Shown here: positions 25,011 to 32,921 of the stretch, in pieces | How the letters are laid out: every line of letters begins with the position of its first letter | Numbering within the stretch: position 1 is the stretch's first letter | DNA from: Streptomyces griseus | GTDB lineage: Bacteria > Actinomycetota > Actinomycetes > Streptomycetales > Streptomycetaceae | Assembly (NCBI RefSeq): GCF_001715295.1 | Contig: NZ_MDKB01000003.1 | Span: 389,954 to 453,953 of the forward strand | Direction: 5' to 3' | Length of the DNA: 64,000 nucleotides | Translations under genes and position numbers: made by a program | The notes under the pieces: generated by a model | What the model was told of the DNA's origin: nothing | Databases searched by the model: none | Seen by the model: the letters and a program-made list of their open reading frames with translations, nothing else

Positions 25011-26387
25011 TCAGGCCTGGGCCGTGCCCCGGTCCGGGACGCAACGGCCGTCCTCCGTGCGGTAGGTCCAGCGGGCGCCCGCACCCACCAGCTCCCGGAC
25101 CGCGCCCAGGAACCGGTCGATGTGCTCGTCCGGCGTCCCGGCCCCGAAGCTCACCCGGACGGCGTTGAGGGACCTCTCCCCCGGCTCGCCGTCCGGCGCG
25201 CCGCACTCACCCGGATCCCGCGCCTCGGCGCCCAGCAGGGTACGCACGAGCGGGTGCGCGCAGAACAGCCCGTCCCGCACACCGATGCCGTACTCCGCGG
25301 AGAGCGCGGCGGCGAAGTGCGAGCTGTTCCATCCCTCGACGACGAACGAGATGACGCCCACCCTCGGGGCGTCGTCGCCGAACAGCGAGAGCACCCGCAC
25401 CTCGGGGACCGCGGCCAGGCCCTCACGGACCCGGGTCACCAGCTGCTGCTCACGCGCGACCAGCCCGTCGAACCCGGCCTCGGTCAGCGCCCTGCAGGCC
25501 GCCGCGATCGAGTAGACGCCGATGACGTTGGGCGACCCGGCCTCGTGCCGCGCCGCGGTGGTGTGCCACTGGACGTCCACGCCGCCGTCGCTCCGACGGG
25601 CGACCGTGCGGGAGGCCCCGCCGCCCGCGAGGTACGGCTCCGCGTCCCGCAGCCAGTCGGCCCGTCCGGCGAGCACGCCCGAACCGAACGGCGCGTACAG
25701 CTTGTGCCCGGAGAGGGCGACCCAGTCGACGTCCAGCGCGGCGATGTCCACCGGGTGGTGGGGTGCCAGCTGCGCCGCGTCGAGCACGATCCGCGCGCCG
25801 TGGGCGCGGGCGGTGGCGGCCAGTTCCCGCACCGGCCACAGCTCACCGGTGACGTTGGAGGCTCCCGTCACGCAGACCAGCGCCGGGCCCTGGGAGGCGC
25901 GGCCGGCGAGCGCCCGCTCCAGCGTCGCCACCGCCTGGGCCGGGGTGCGCGGGGCGTCGAGGTACGTCACCGGGGCGTCCCGCCAGGGCAGCAGGGAGGC
26001 GTGGTGCTCGGTCTCGAACACGAACACCTGGCAGTCGGCGGGCAGCACGGCGGCCAGCAGGTTGAGGGAGTCCGTCGTGGACCGGGTGAAGACCACCTGG
26101 TCGTCCGCACGGCAGCCGAGGAAGTCCGCCACGGCGGCCCTGCTGCTCTCGAAGAGGTCGGTGGAGAGCTGGGAGAGGTAGCCCGCGCCGCGGTGCACGC
26201 TGCCGTAGTACGGCGCGTAGGCGGCGACGTCGTCCCACACCCGCTGGAGCGCCGGAGCGCTCGCGGCGTAGTCGAGGGCGGCATAGGCGACGTTCCCGCC
26301 GGTCACGAGCGGAACGGTGACGTCCGCGCCCAGGACCGGCAGCGGGGCACACACGGACGGGTCGACGGCAGCGGTGGGGACAGACAT
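25011..26387 (-). CDS. Class V aminotransferase, SufS-like cysteine desulfurase
   Basis: The 458-residue PLP enzyme has the Schiff-base lysine at about 229 (SGHKLYAPFGSG), TEHHASLLPW at about 126-135 and a C-terminal RDGLFCAHPL. The cysteine there matches the position of the catalytic cysteine in SufS-type (group II) desulfurases. ATG 26387 follows GGGAG by seven bases. The transcript begins with a SAM-IV-type riboswitch, so expression should fall when S-adenosylmethionine is high. That points to sulfur or methionine metabolism rather than general Fe-S assembly. EgtE-like C-S lyases are an alternative. Confidence 0.84.
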   Translation of the reverse strand: MSVPTAAVDPSVCAPLPVLGADVTVPLVTGGNVAYAALDYAASAPALQRVWDDVAAYAPYYGSVHRGAGYLSQLSTDLFESSRAAVADFLGCRADDQVVFTRSTTDSLNLLAAVLPADCQVFVFETEHHASLLPWRDAPVTYLDAPRTPAQAVATLERALAGRASQGPALVCVTGASNVTGELWPVRELAATARAHGARIVLDAAQLAPHHPVDIAALDVDWVALSGHKLYAPFGSGVLAGRADWLRDAEPYLAGGGASRTVARRSDGGVDVQWHTTAARHEAGSPNVIGVYSIAAACRALTEAGFDGLVAREQQLVTRVREGLAAVPEVRVLSLFGDDAPRVGVISFVVEGWNSSHFAAALSAEYGIGVRDGLFCAHPLVRTLLGAEARDPGECGAPDGEPGERSLNAVRVSFGAGTPDEHIDRFLGAVRELVGAGARWTYRTEDGRCVPDRGTAQA

Positions 26388-26562
26388 GGCGAACTCCCGT
26401 AACAGGCAGGCGACATCCTCGTGCGGCGGTCCGGAGACGCGCGGCGGCACGGGGAAGGAAAGAAGAAAGGTGTGCGGAGGAGGGCGTCGCGCCCTATCGC
26501 ATTCGCTTGCTCACAAGAGGCTCCCTGGGACCAGGACCCCAAGGGGTGGCATACGAGGATGC

Positions 26563-26686
26563 CGAGGGGCCCGCGCTTGCCGCAGACCTCGCTGCCTGCG
26601 GCCCGGTCTTCACCCGGGGCACCCCGCCACGGACGGAGGGTTGCCGGACAGCGGGCCGGGGCCGTAGTCGCTGTCACTCATGACCT
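26563..26686 (-). ncRNA. SAM-IV-type (SAM clan) riboswitch
   Basis: Read on the minus strand, the 124-base segment begins GGTCATGAGTG. It contains CCGGCAACCCTCC, then GGCGGGGTGCCCCGGGTGAA and finally GCGGCAAGCGCGGG. These are the conserved blocks of the SAM-IV/SAM-I clan found in actinomycetes, with the pseudoknot-forming 3' part characteristic of SAM-IV. It lies about 175 bases before the SufS-like gene. A downstream ACCCC/GGGGT hairpin could be the expression platform. Confidence 0.82.
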
Positions 26687-26721
26687 GCGCAGCATCTTGC
26701 CATACCTGTACGCACGCGCAA

Positions 26722-26750
26722 GGGCGCGGTCCGCGATCCGGACCGCGCCC
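26722..26750 (-). terminator. GC-rich hairpin upstream of the riboswitch
   Basis: Perfect 12-bp stem (26722-26733 with 26739-26750), 5-base loop. It is between the trpD foldback element and the riboswitch and could back up termination after trpD. Confidence 0.55.
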
Positions 26751-26773
26751 CGCCGCCGCACGATGCCGCCCGG

Positions 26774-26937
26774 GAGCCTGTCGGGTGACCTCCGACCGGG
26801 CGGCCACGCCCCGGCACGCACGCTTCCCGCGTTGCCGGAAGGCCCGCGCAGCCCCACTATGCGGGCCTTCCGGCGGTCTTGGAATCGCATGCACCGGACC
26901 GCGTTCGCTCTCCGGTCCCAGGTCACCCGACAGGCTC
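26774..26937. repeat. 164-bp foldback (MITE-like) imperfect inverted repeat
   Basis: Perfect 18-base terminal inverted repeats (26774-26791 and 26920-26937, GAGCCTGTCGGGTGACCT and its complement) enclose a second perfect 13-base pair around a short centre. The intervening arms also align imperfectly, so almost all of the 164 bases folds back on itself. The right end abuts the trpD stop codon. I see no target-site duplication and no ORF. It may be a miniature inverted-repeat element or a host-evolved terminator. Confidence 0.6.
26835..26873 (-). terminator. Terminator hairpin after trpD (core of foldback element)
   Basis: Perfect 13-bp stem (26835-26847 with 26861-26873) and 13-base loop, 65 bases past the trpD stop. 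It forms the centre of the larger inverted repeat. Confidence 0.65.
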
Positions 26938-28002
26938 TCAGGCGTGACTGGCCGCCACCCAGCGTTCCAGCGCGCGCTTGGCCGCGCCCGAGTCGATCGA
27001 CTCGGCTGCCCGCGCGATCCCGGCGCCGAGCCGCTCGACGAGCGTGCCCTCGCCCGGGTCCAGGGCGACCAGCGCGGCGGCCGAGTTGAGCAGGACGGCG
27101 TCGCGCACCGGCCCCGTCTCCCCGTCCAGCAGCCGGCGGGCCACGTCCGCGTTGTACGCGGCGTCGGCGCCTCGCAGCGCCTCGACGGGCACCAGGTCGA
27201 GGCCGACGTCCCGGGGGTCGAACGGCTCCTCGCTGACCGTGCCGTCGCGCACGGTCCAGACCCGGGAGGTCGCCGTCGTCGTCAGCTCGTCGAGGCCGTC
27301 GTCGCCCCGGAAGACGAGGGCGGAGTTGCCCCGCTCGGCGAGCACCCCCGCGACGATGGGCGCCATCCTGAGGTCGGCGACCCCGATCGCCTGGGAACGG
27401 ACCTGGGCGGGGTTGGTGAGAGGGCCCAGGATGTTGAACGTGGTCTGGGTGCCCAGTTCCTTGCGGGCCCGCGCCGCGTGGCGCAGGGCCGGGTGGAACT
27501 TCACCGCGAAGCAGAAGGTGATGCCGGCTTCCTCGGCGACGTCCACGACCCGCTGCGGGCTGAGTTCGAGGTTGACGCCGAGCTTCTCCAGGACGTCCGA
27601 GGCGCCGCTGGCCGAGGACGAGGCCCGGTTGCCGTGCTTGACGACCTTGGCGCCGGTCCCGGCGACGACGATCGCCGACATGGTGGAGATGTTCACCGTC
27701 CTGGCCATGTCGCCGCCCGTGCCCACGATGTCGACCGTCCGGCCGGGCACGTGGATGGTGCGGGCGTGCTCGTACATGGCACGCACGAGGCCGGTGACCT
27801 CCTGGACGGTCTCCCCCTTGGCCCGCAGCGCGATCGCGAACCCGGCGATCTGCACGTCCGTGGCCTCGCCGCTCATGATGCGGTCCATGGCCCACGCGGT
27901 GTCCTCGGCCGTCAGGTCCTCACCGCGCAGGAGGGGGGTCAGCACGCCGGGCCAGGTACGGGCCGCCACGCTGTCGCCGCCGTCCGGGGTCACAACGTTC
28001 AT
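26938..28002 (-). CDS. trpD: Anthranilate phosphoribosyltransferase
   Basis: Transfers phosphoribose from PRPP to anthranilate, the second step of tryptophan synthesis. The 354-residue protein has the PRPP loop GTGGD (about 95-99), VKHGNRASSSASGASDVLE and the acidic GDDGLDE motif, all typical of TrpD. It stands alone, separated from trpE by 23 kb, and has no Trp leader of its own that I can see. Its neighbours are the qcr respiratory genes, the same placement as mycobacterial trpD. The 18-base end of a foldback element begins right at its stop. Confidence 0.96.
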   Translation of the reverse strand: MNVVTPDGGDSVAARTWPGVLTPLLRGEDLTAEDTAWAMDRIMSGEATDVQIAGFAIALRAKGETVQEVTGLVRAMYEHARTIHVPGRTVDIVGTGGDMARTVNISTMSAIVVAGTGAKVVKHGNRASSSASGASDVLEKLGVNLELSPQRVVDVAEEAGITFCFAVKFHPALRHAARARKELGTQTTFNILGPLTNPAQVRSQAIGVADLRMAPIVAGVLAERGNSALVFRGDDGLDELTTTATSRVWTVRDGTVSEEPFDPRDVGLDLVPVEALRGADAAYNADVARRLLDGETGPVRDAVLLNSAAALVALDPGEGTLVERLGAGIARAAESIDSGAAKRALERWVAASHA

Positions 28003-28071
28003 GGTCCGCTCCTGGGGTCCACAGCCGGTAGGGATGTCGGCTCCACCCTATCCAGCCCCCAGGACGGCGAA

Positions 28072-28100
28072 GAGCCCCGTCCATCGGATGGACGGGGCTC
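28072..28100 (-). terminator. Terminator of the ctaE-qcrCAB operon
   Basis: Perfect 13-bp stem (28072-28084 with 28088-28100) with a CGG loop, 26 bases past the qcrB stop. Confidence 0.8.
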
Positions 28101-28125
28101 CCGCTGTGGCGTTCAGCTGGATCGA

Positions 28126-29751
28126 TCAGTGGTGGCCGTGGCCGCTGGTGATCTCCTTGTACTCCTCTGCGGTGGGCTTGGCGATCTGGTTGCCCTCGCC
28201 GTAGTAGCTGCGGCTGAGCCTGGCCCGCAGCTTCTGCAGCGCCGACGGCTTGCGCTCGACGCCGTTCTTGTCGACCGTCGGGCCGATCTCGAGCGGCTTG
28301 TACTGCTCGTGCGCCGTGAGGGCGTACAGCTGCTCCGGGCCGAGCGGCTCGTGGATCTCGACGAACTCACCGTGCGGCAGGCGCTTGATGGTGCCGGACT
28401 CGCGTCCGTGCAGCACCTTCTCCTTGTCGCGGCGCTGGAGGCCGAGGCAGATCCGCCGGGTGACGATGAACGCCAGGACCGGGCCGAGGAAGAAGGCGAT
28501 CCGTACGAACCAGCTGATCGCGTTGAGCGACAGGTGGAAGTGGGTCGCCCAGATGTCGTTGCCGCCGCCGATCAGCATGACGAAGTAGATCGTCACCCAG
28601 GCGACACCGAGCGCGGTGCGGGTCGGGGCGTTGCGCGGCTTGTCCAGGATGTGGTGCTCGCGCTTGTCCCCGGTGATCCAGGACTCGAGGAACGGGTACA
28701 GCGCCAGTGCCGCGAGGATCACACCGAAGAGGACCAGCGGGATGAGCACGCCCAGGACCAGCGTGTGGCCCCAGAGGTTGATCTCCCAGCCCGGCATGAC
28801 ACGGACGAAGCCTTCGGCGAATCCCATGTACCAGTCCGGCTGGGCACCCGTGGACACCTGGTCGGGACGGTACGGGCCGAGCGCCCAGATCGGGTTGATC
28901 GAGGCGATGGCCGCGACGATCGAGATGAAGCCGAAGACCAGGAAGAAGAACCCGCCGGCCTTGGCCATGTACACCGGCAGCAGGGGCATGCCGACGACGT
29001 TCTTGTTCGTCTTGCCCGGACCCGCGAACTGCGTGTGCTTGTGGAAGAACACCAGGATGAGGTGGCCGACCACGAGCCCGAGCATGATGCCCGGCAGCAG
29101 CAGGATGTGGATCGAGTAGAACCTCGCGATGATGTCGGTGCCGGGGAACTCCCCGCCGAACAGGAACATCGAGATGTACGTACCGACGATCGGCATCGAC
29201 AGGATGGCGCCCTGCGTGAAGCGCACACCCGTACCGGAGAGCAGGTCGTCCGGGAGCGAGTAGCCGGTGAACCCGGTGAACATGCCGAGGACGAACAGCA
29301 GGAAGCCGAACAGCCAGTTGATCTCACGCGGCTTGCGGTACGCGCCGGTGAAGAACACCCGGAACATGTGCACGAACATGCCGGCGAGGAAGATCACCGC
29401 GGCCCAGTGGTGGATCTGCCGGACGAGCAGACCACCGCGGACGTCGAAGCTGATGTCCAGGGTCGAGGCGTACGCCTCCGACATCCGGATGCCCTGCATC
29501 GGCTCGTACGAGCCGTGGTAGACGACCTCGTTCATGCTGGGGTGGAAGAACAGCGTCAGATACACACCCGTGAGGATGATGATGATGAAGCTGTAGAGGC
29601 AGATCTCACCCAGCATGAAGGACCAGTGGTCCGGGAAGATCTTGCGCATGTTGGCCTTGGCCAGGCCGTAGATGCCCAGTCGGCCGTCGGCCCAGTCGGC
29701 CACCCGCTCGCCGGCGGGCGCCTTGCGCTTCGTGTCTGTCACAGTGCTCAT
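28126..29751 (-). CDS. qcrB: Cytochrome bc1 complex cytochrome b subunit
   Basis: Menaquinol-oxidising subunit that holds both b hemes in the bc1 complex, which in actinobacteria forms a supercomplex with aa3 oxidase. The 541-residue membrane protein has the heme-ligand pairs in HHWAAVIFLAGMFVH and IHILLLPGIMLGLVVGH and the quinol-site PDWY motif (about position 305). About 120 extra cytoplasmic residues at the C-terminus are typical of actinobacteria. ATG 29751 overlaps the qcrA stop by four bases. Confidence 0.97.
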   Translation of the reverse strand: MSTVTDTKRKAPAGERVADWADGRLGIYGLAKANMRKIFPDHWSFMLGEICLYSFIIIILTGVYLTLFFHPSMNEVVYHGSYEPMQGIRMSEAYASTLDISFDVRGGLLVRQIHHWAAVIFLAGMFVHMFRVFFTGAYRKPREINWLFGFLLFVLGMFTGFTGYSLPDDLLSGTGVRFTQGAILSMPIVGTYISMFLFGGEFPGTDIIARFYSIHILLLPGIMLGLVVGHLILVFFHKHTQFAGPGKTNKNVVGMPLLPVYMAKAGGFFFLVFGFISIVAAIASINPIWALGPYRPDQVSTGAQPDWYMGFAEGFVRVMPGWEINLWGHTLVLGVLIPLVLFGVILAALALYPFLESWITGDKREHHILDKPRNAPTRTALGVAWVTIYFVMLIGGGNDIWATHFHLSLNAISWFVRIAFFLGPVLAFIVTRRICLGLQRRDKEKVLHGRESGTIKRLPHGEFVEIHEPLGPEQLYALTAHEQYKPLEIGPTVDKNGVERKPSALQKLRARLSRSYYGEGNQIAKPTAEEYKEITSGHGHH

Positions 29752-30800
29752 CCGCGCTCCCAGAAGGCAGGACCGACGGGCTCTGCGAAGTCGCCGAGCG
29801 CCTCGAGGTTGCCCTCGCTGTTCACACCGATCCGCAGCTGCGGAAGCGGGTGACCGGCCGGGCCGAAGATGACCCGGGCGCCGTCGGAGAGGTCGAAGGT
29901 GGACTGGTGGCACGGGCAGAGGACGTGGTGCGTCTGCTGCTCGTAGAGGCTGATCGGGCAGCCGACGTGGGTGCAGATCTTGGAGAAGGCCACGATTCCC
30001 TCGTGGGCCCACTCACGCTGCCGCTTGTCCTTGATGTCGTCCGGCTCGATGCGGACGATCATCAGAGCGGCCTTGGCGATCTGGTTCTGGAAGTCGTGCG
30101 CGTCCTCCTCCAGGCCCTCGGGCATGGCGAAGGTCAGCGAACCGACGACGACGTCCTCGGGACGCAGCGGCTCCATGGTGTTCATGTTGACGAGCTGCTT
30201 GCCCTTGGCCCACAGGGTCTTGCGGAGCTTCTTCTCCGGCAGCGGACCCAGGTCGCGCAGCAGCACCACACCGGAGAGGGGCACCAGGGCCAGCGCGCCG
30301 AACATGGTGTTGCGGATCAGCTTGCGCCGGCCCAGCGCGGACTCCTGGGCACCGGCCGCGAAGTCGGCGAGAACCTTCGCCTTGACCTCGGGTGCGGCCT
30401 CGATGGGGTGCCGGTCGTCGGCGACCTCCACGTCGGACATCAGGGTGCGCGCCCAGTGGACGGCGCCCGTGCCGATGAGGAACAGCGCCAGGCCCAGGGT
30501 CAGACCCAGGGAGAAGTTGAGCGCGCTGACGTGGCCGAACGGCCAGATGAAGACGATCTTGTCGACCGGGAAGATGACGTAGGAGGCGATGAAGCCGACC
30601 GTCGCCAGCATCGACATCGTGAACATGAGGGCGACCGTGCGCTCGGAGCGCTTGGCAGCCCGTTCGTCGATGTCCTGGATGCGCGGCCGGTGGGCCGGCA
30701 GCCCCGGGTCGGCGAACGGATCGTCCGCGACCTCGACCGCGCCGTGCGCGGTGTCCTGCTCTGCGGGCAGGCGCTCTTCTGGAATCTCTTGGCTACTCAT
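29748..30800 (-). CDS. qcrA: Cytochrome bc1 complex Rieske iron-sulfur subunit
   Basis: Accepts an electron from menaquinol and passes it to cytochrome c1. The 350-residue protein has three N-terminal membrane helices, the actinobacterial form, and a Rieske domain with both cluster motifs CTHVGCP and CPCHQS near residues 290-315. Four-base overlaps with qcrC (upstream) and qcrB (downstream) show tight translational coupling. Confidence 0.97.
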   Translation of the reverse strand: MSSQEIPEERLPAEQDTAHGAVEVADDPFADPGLPAHRPRIQDIDERAAKRSERTVALMFTMSMLATVGFIASYVIFPVDKIVFIWPFGHVSALNFSLGLTLGLALFLIGTGAVHWARTLMSDVEVADDRHPIEAAPEVKAKVLADFAAGAQESALGRRKLIRNTMFGALALVPLSGVVLLRDLGPLPEKKLRKTLWAKGKQLVNMNTMEPLRPEDVVVGSLTFAMPEGLEEDAHDFQNQIAKAALMIVRIEPDDIKDKRQREWAHEGIVAFSKICTHVGCPISLYEQQTHHVLCPCHQSTFDLSDGARVIFGPAGHPLPQLRIGVNSEGNLEALGDFAEPVGPAFWERG

Positions 30801-31606
30801 GACTTCTTGGCCTTAGCGGTGTGGGCCGCGACCCAGACGGCGATGGCGATCAGTCCGCCCAGTCCGAAGATCCAGCCGAAGAGACCCTCACTGACGGGAC
30901 CGAGGCCGCCGAGCGAGAGCCCGCCGGGGCTCGCGGAGTCGTCACCGTTCACGGTCTTGATGTACGCGATGATGTCTTTCTTCTCCTGCTCCGGCATGGT
31001 CGTGTCCGGGAAGGAGGGCATGCTCTGCGGGCCGGTCTGCATGGCCTCGTAGATGTGCTTCGGGCTCACGCCTTCCAGGTCCGGGGCGTACTTGCCGTGT
31101 GTCAGCGCGCCGCCCTTGCCGGTGAAGTTGTGGCACTGGGCGCAGTTGGTGCGGAACAGGTCGCCGCCCTTGGCGACGTCCGCTCCCGCGGGGTCGACCT
31201 GGCTCTCGTTCGGCGTGATCGGGCCGGCGCCGAGCGACGCCACGTAGGCCGCGAGCTGGTCGATCTCGGCCTGGGTGTAGATGACCTTCTTCTTCGGCAC
31301 CTGGGCGCCCGGCTGCTGAGCCGGCATGCGTCCGGTACCGACCTGGAAGTCGACGGCGGCGGAGCCGACGCCCACGAGCTGCGGCCCGTCGGTGGTTCCC
31401 TGACCGCCGGTTCCGTGGCAGCTGGCGCAGCCCACGGAGTAGAGCTTCTTGCCCTCGTCGATGGCGAGGGACTGGGCGGTTTCGTCGGCCTGCGCCTTAC
31501 CCGCAGGCGCGAACGCGGCGTACAGCCCCCCGGTAGCCGCCAGCGCGAGGAGTAGTACGACGACCGCCGCCAGCGGATGGCGTCGTCGTGCGGAGAGCTT
31601 TTTCAC
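30797..31606 (-). CDS. qcrC: Cytochrome bc1 complex diheme cytochrome c subunit
   Basis: The 269-residue membrane-anchored diheme cytochrome cc replaces both c1 and soluble cytochrome c in actinobacteria. It has an N-terminal signal/anchor, two heme motifs (CASCHG and CAQCHN) and a C-terminal membrane helix. GTG 31606 starts KKLSARRRH. It overlaps qcrA by four bases and follows ctaE by 55 bases, so ctaE-qcrC-qcrA-qcrB is one operon linking oxidase and bc1. Confidence 0.96.
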   Translation of the reverse strand: MKKLSARRRHPLAAVVVLLLALAATGGLYAAFAPAGKAQADETAQSLAIDEGKKLYSVGCASCHGTGGQGTTDGPQLVGVGSAAVDFQVGTGRMPAQQPGAQVPKKKVIYTQAEIDQLAAYVASLGAGPITPNESQVDPAGADVAKGGDLFRTNCAQCHNFTGKGGALTHGKYAPDLEGVSPKHIYEAMQTGPQSMPSFPDTTMPEQEKKDIIAYIKTVNGDDSASPGGLSLGGLGPVSEGLFGWIFGLGGLIAIAVWVAAHTAKAKKS

Positions 31607-31661
31607 GGATTACCCCGGTGTCAGGATCTTCTGCGTCGATGGTGGGCGGGTGCGAACCCGG

Positions 31662-32282
31662 TTACTTGATCATGTAGATCGTGGCGAACAGACCGATCCA
31701 GACGACGTCGACGAAGTGCCAGTAGTAGGACACGACGATGGCGGCTGTGGCCTGCTCGTGGGTGAATCTCGAGGCCGCGTATGTCCTGCCCAGGACGAGC
31801 AGGAAGGCGATGAGGCCGCCTGTCACATGCAGACCGTGGAAGCCGGTCGTCAGGTAGAACACCGAGCCGTAGGGGTCGGAGGAGAGGGAGAGACCCGCCT
31901 CCTTGACCAGCTCGGTGTACTCGAGGACCTGGCCGCCGATGAAGATCGCACCCATCACGAACGTGATGATGAACCAGGTGCGGAGCTTCTTCACATCGCC
32001 CCGCTCCGCGGCGAAGACGCCGAGCTGGCAGGTGAGAGAGGAAAGCACCAGGATCGTGGTGTTCGTCGCCGAGAACGGGAAGTTCAGATGGTGGGCCATC
32101 TCCTTCCAGTGATCGGGTCCCATCACCGATCGCAGGGTGAAGTACATCGCGAAGAGGGCCGCGAAGAACATCAGCTCGGAACTCAACCAGATGATGGTTC
32201 CGACGCTGGTGAGGTTCGGCCGATTGACCGACGGGTGCGCGTGCCCGGTTTCTACTGTCGTTGCTGTCGCCACGACCGACAT
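31662..32282 (-). CDS. ctaE: Cytochrome c oxidase subunit III
   Basis: The 206-residue membrane protein with five helices is the short actinobacterial subunit III (FFAALFAMYFTLRS, GFHGLHVTGG, SYYWHFVDVVWIGLFATIY). First gene of the ctaE-qcrCAB operon. The conventional ATG 32282 lacks a near ribosome site and lies inside a perfect 21-bp palindrome. A GTG four codons later is an alternative start. Confidence 0.95.
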   Translation of the reverse strand: MSVVATATTVETGHAHPSVNRPNLTSVGTIIWLSSELMFFAALFAMYFTLRSVMGPDHWKEMAHHLNFPFSATNTTILVLSSLTCQLGVFAAERGDVKKLRTWFIITFVMGAIFIGGQVLEYTELVKEAGLSLSSDPYGSVFYLTTGFHGLHVTGGLIAFLLVLGRTYAASRFTHEQATAAIVVSYYWHFVDVVWIGLFATIYMIK

Positions 32283-32293
32283 TATGTCGGTCG
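32273..32293. promoter_or_regulatory. 21-bp palindrome covering the ctaE start codon
   Basis: CGACCGACAT, one central base, then its perfect complement (32273-32282 and 32284-32293). The ctaE ATG is at 32282-32280. It could be a repressor site or a hairpin hiding the start codon. A CATAAT hexamer within it resembles a -10 box. Confidence 0.45.
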
Positions 32294-32469
32294 CTTATCC
32301 CGCCCTCACTCCGGGGGGTGCCGTTCGGTGTGTCAGTGGTGTGTGTCCTCACCGAACGGCCCAGCGAATCGCTGTCATTACCGGTGCTGACAGGCTGTCC
32401 GCCGGAGTACGATCCGCCCATCGGTTCATGCCCGGAGAGCCCCGAAGACACAGATGTCACGGAGGAACA

Positions 32470-32871
32470 ATGCAGCCGACCGCCACGGTCCTGGTCTACA
32501 GCGACGACGCCCGCACCCGTGAGCAGGTGCGGCTGGCCGCCGGTCGCAGGCCTGCGGCGGACGTGCCGCAGGTGGAGTTCCTGGAGTGCGCCACGCTGCC
32601 GGCCGTCCTGAGCGCGCTGGACCGGGGCGGCGTCGACGTCTGCGTGCTGGACGGGGAGACGGCTCCCGCGGGCGGCATGGGCGTCTGCCGGCAGATCAAG
32701 GACGAGATCTTCCACTGCCCGCCCGTGCTGCTGCTGATCGGGCGCCCGCAGGACGCCTGGCTGGCCACGTGGAGCCGCGCGGACGCCGCCGTGACGCATC
32801 CGGTGGACCCGGTGGACTTCGCGGACGCCTTGGCGGGCCTGCTGCGCGGCAGGCTGTCCGTCCAGGCCTGA
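32470..32871 (+). CDS. Atypical receiver-like protein (stand-alone)
   Basis: The 133-residue single domain is shaped like a CheY receiver (ATVLVYSDDARTREQV at the start, VCVLDGE in the middle, VLLLIGRP in strand 4). The usual KP switch near the end is replaced by THPVDP, and the phospho-acceptor region is irregular. No output domain is attached. ATG 32470 follows GGAGGA. It is divergent from ctaE, within the respiratory locus. It may sense or scaffold without phosphorylation; this is inference. Confidence 0.75.
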   Translation: MQPTATVLVYSDDARTREQVRLAAGRRPAADVPQVEFLECATLPAVLSALDRGGVDVCVLDGETAPAGGMGVCRQIKDEIFHCPPVLLLIGRPQDAWLATWSRADAAVTHPVDPVDFADALAGLLRGRLSVQA

Positions 32872-32897
32872 GGCCCCCGGCGGGCGGGGGCCTCAGG
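32867..32897. terminator. Bidirectional terminator
   Basis: Perfect 13-bp stem (32867-32879 with 32885-32897), 5-base loop, overlapping the stop codon of the receiver-like gene and facing the convergent L,D-transpeptidase gene. Confidence 0.75.
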
Positions 32898-32921
32898 TGG
32901 TGCGGTGGCCTCCCCCGCCGG

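Noticed and set aside
26680..29853. 1057-codon plus-strand open frame over trpD and qcrB
   Set aside because: Antisense to two certain genes; composition is that of a mirror frame and it crosses the trpD terminator and foldback element.
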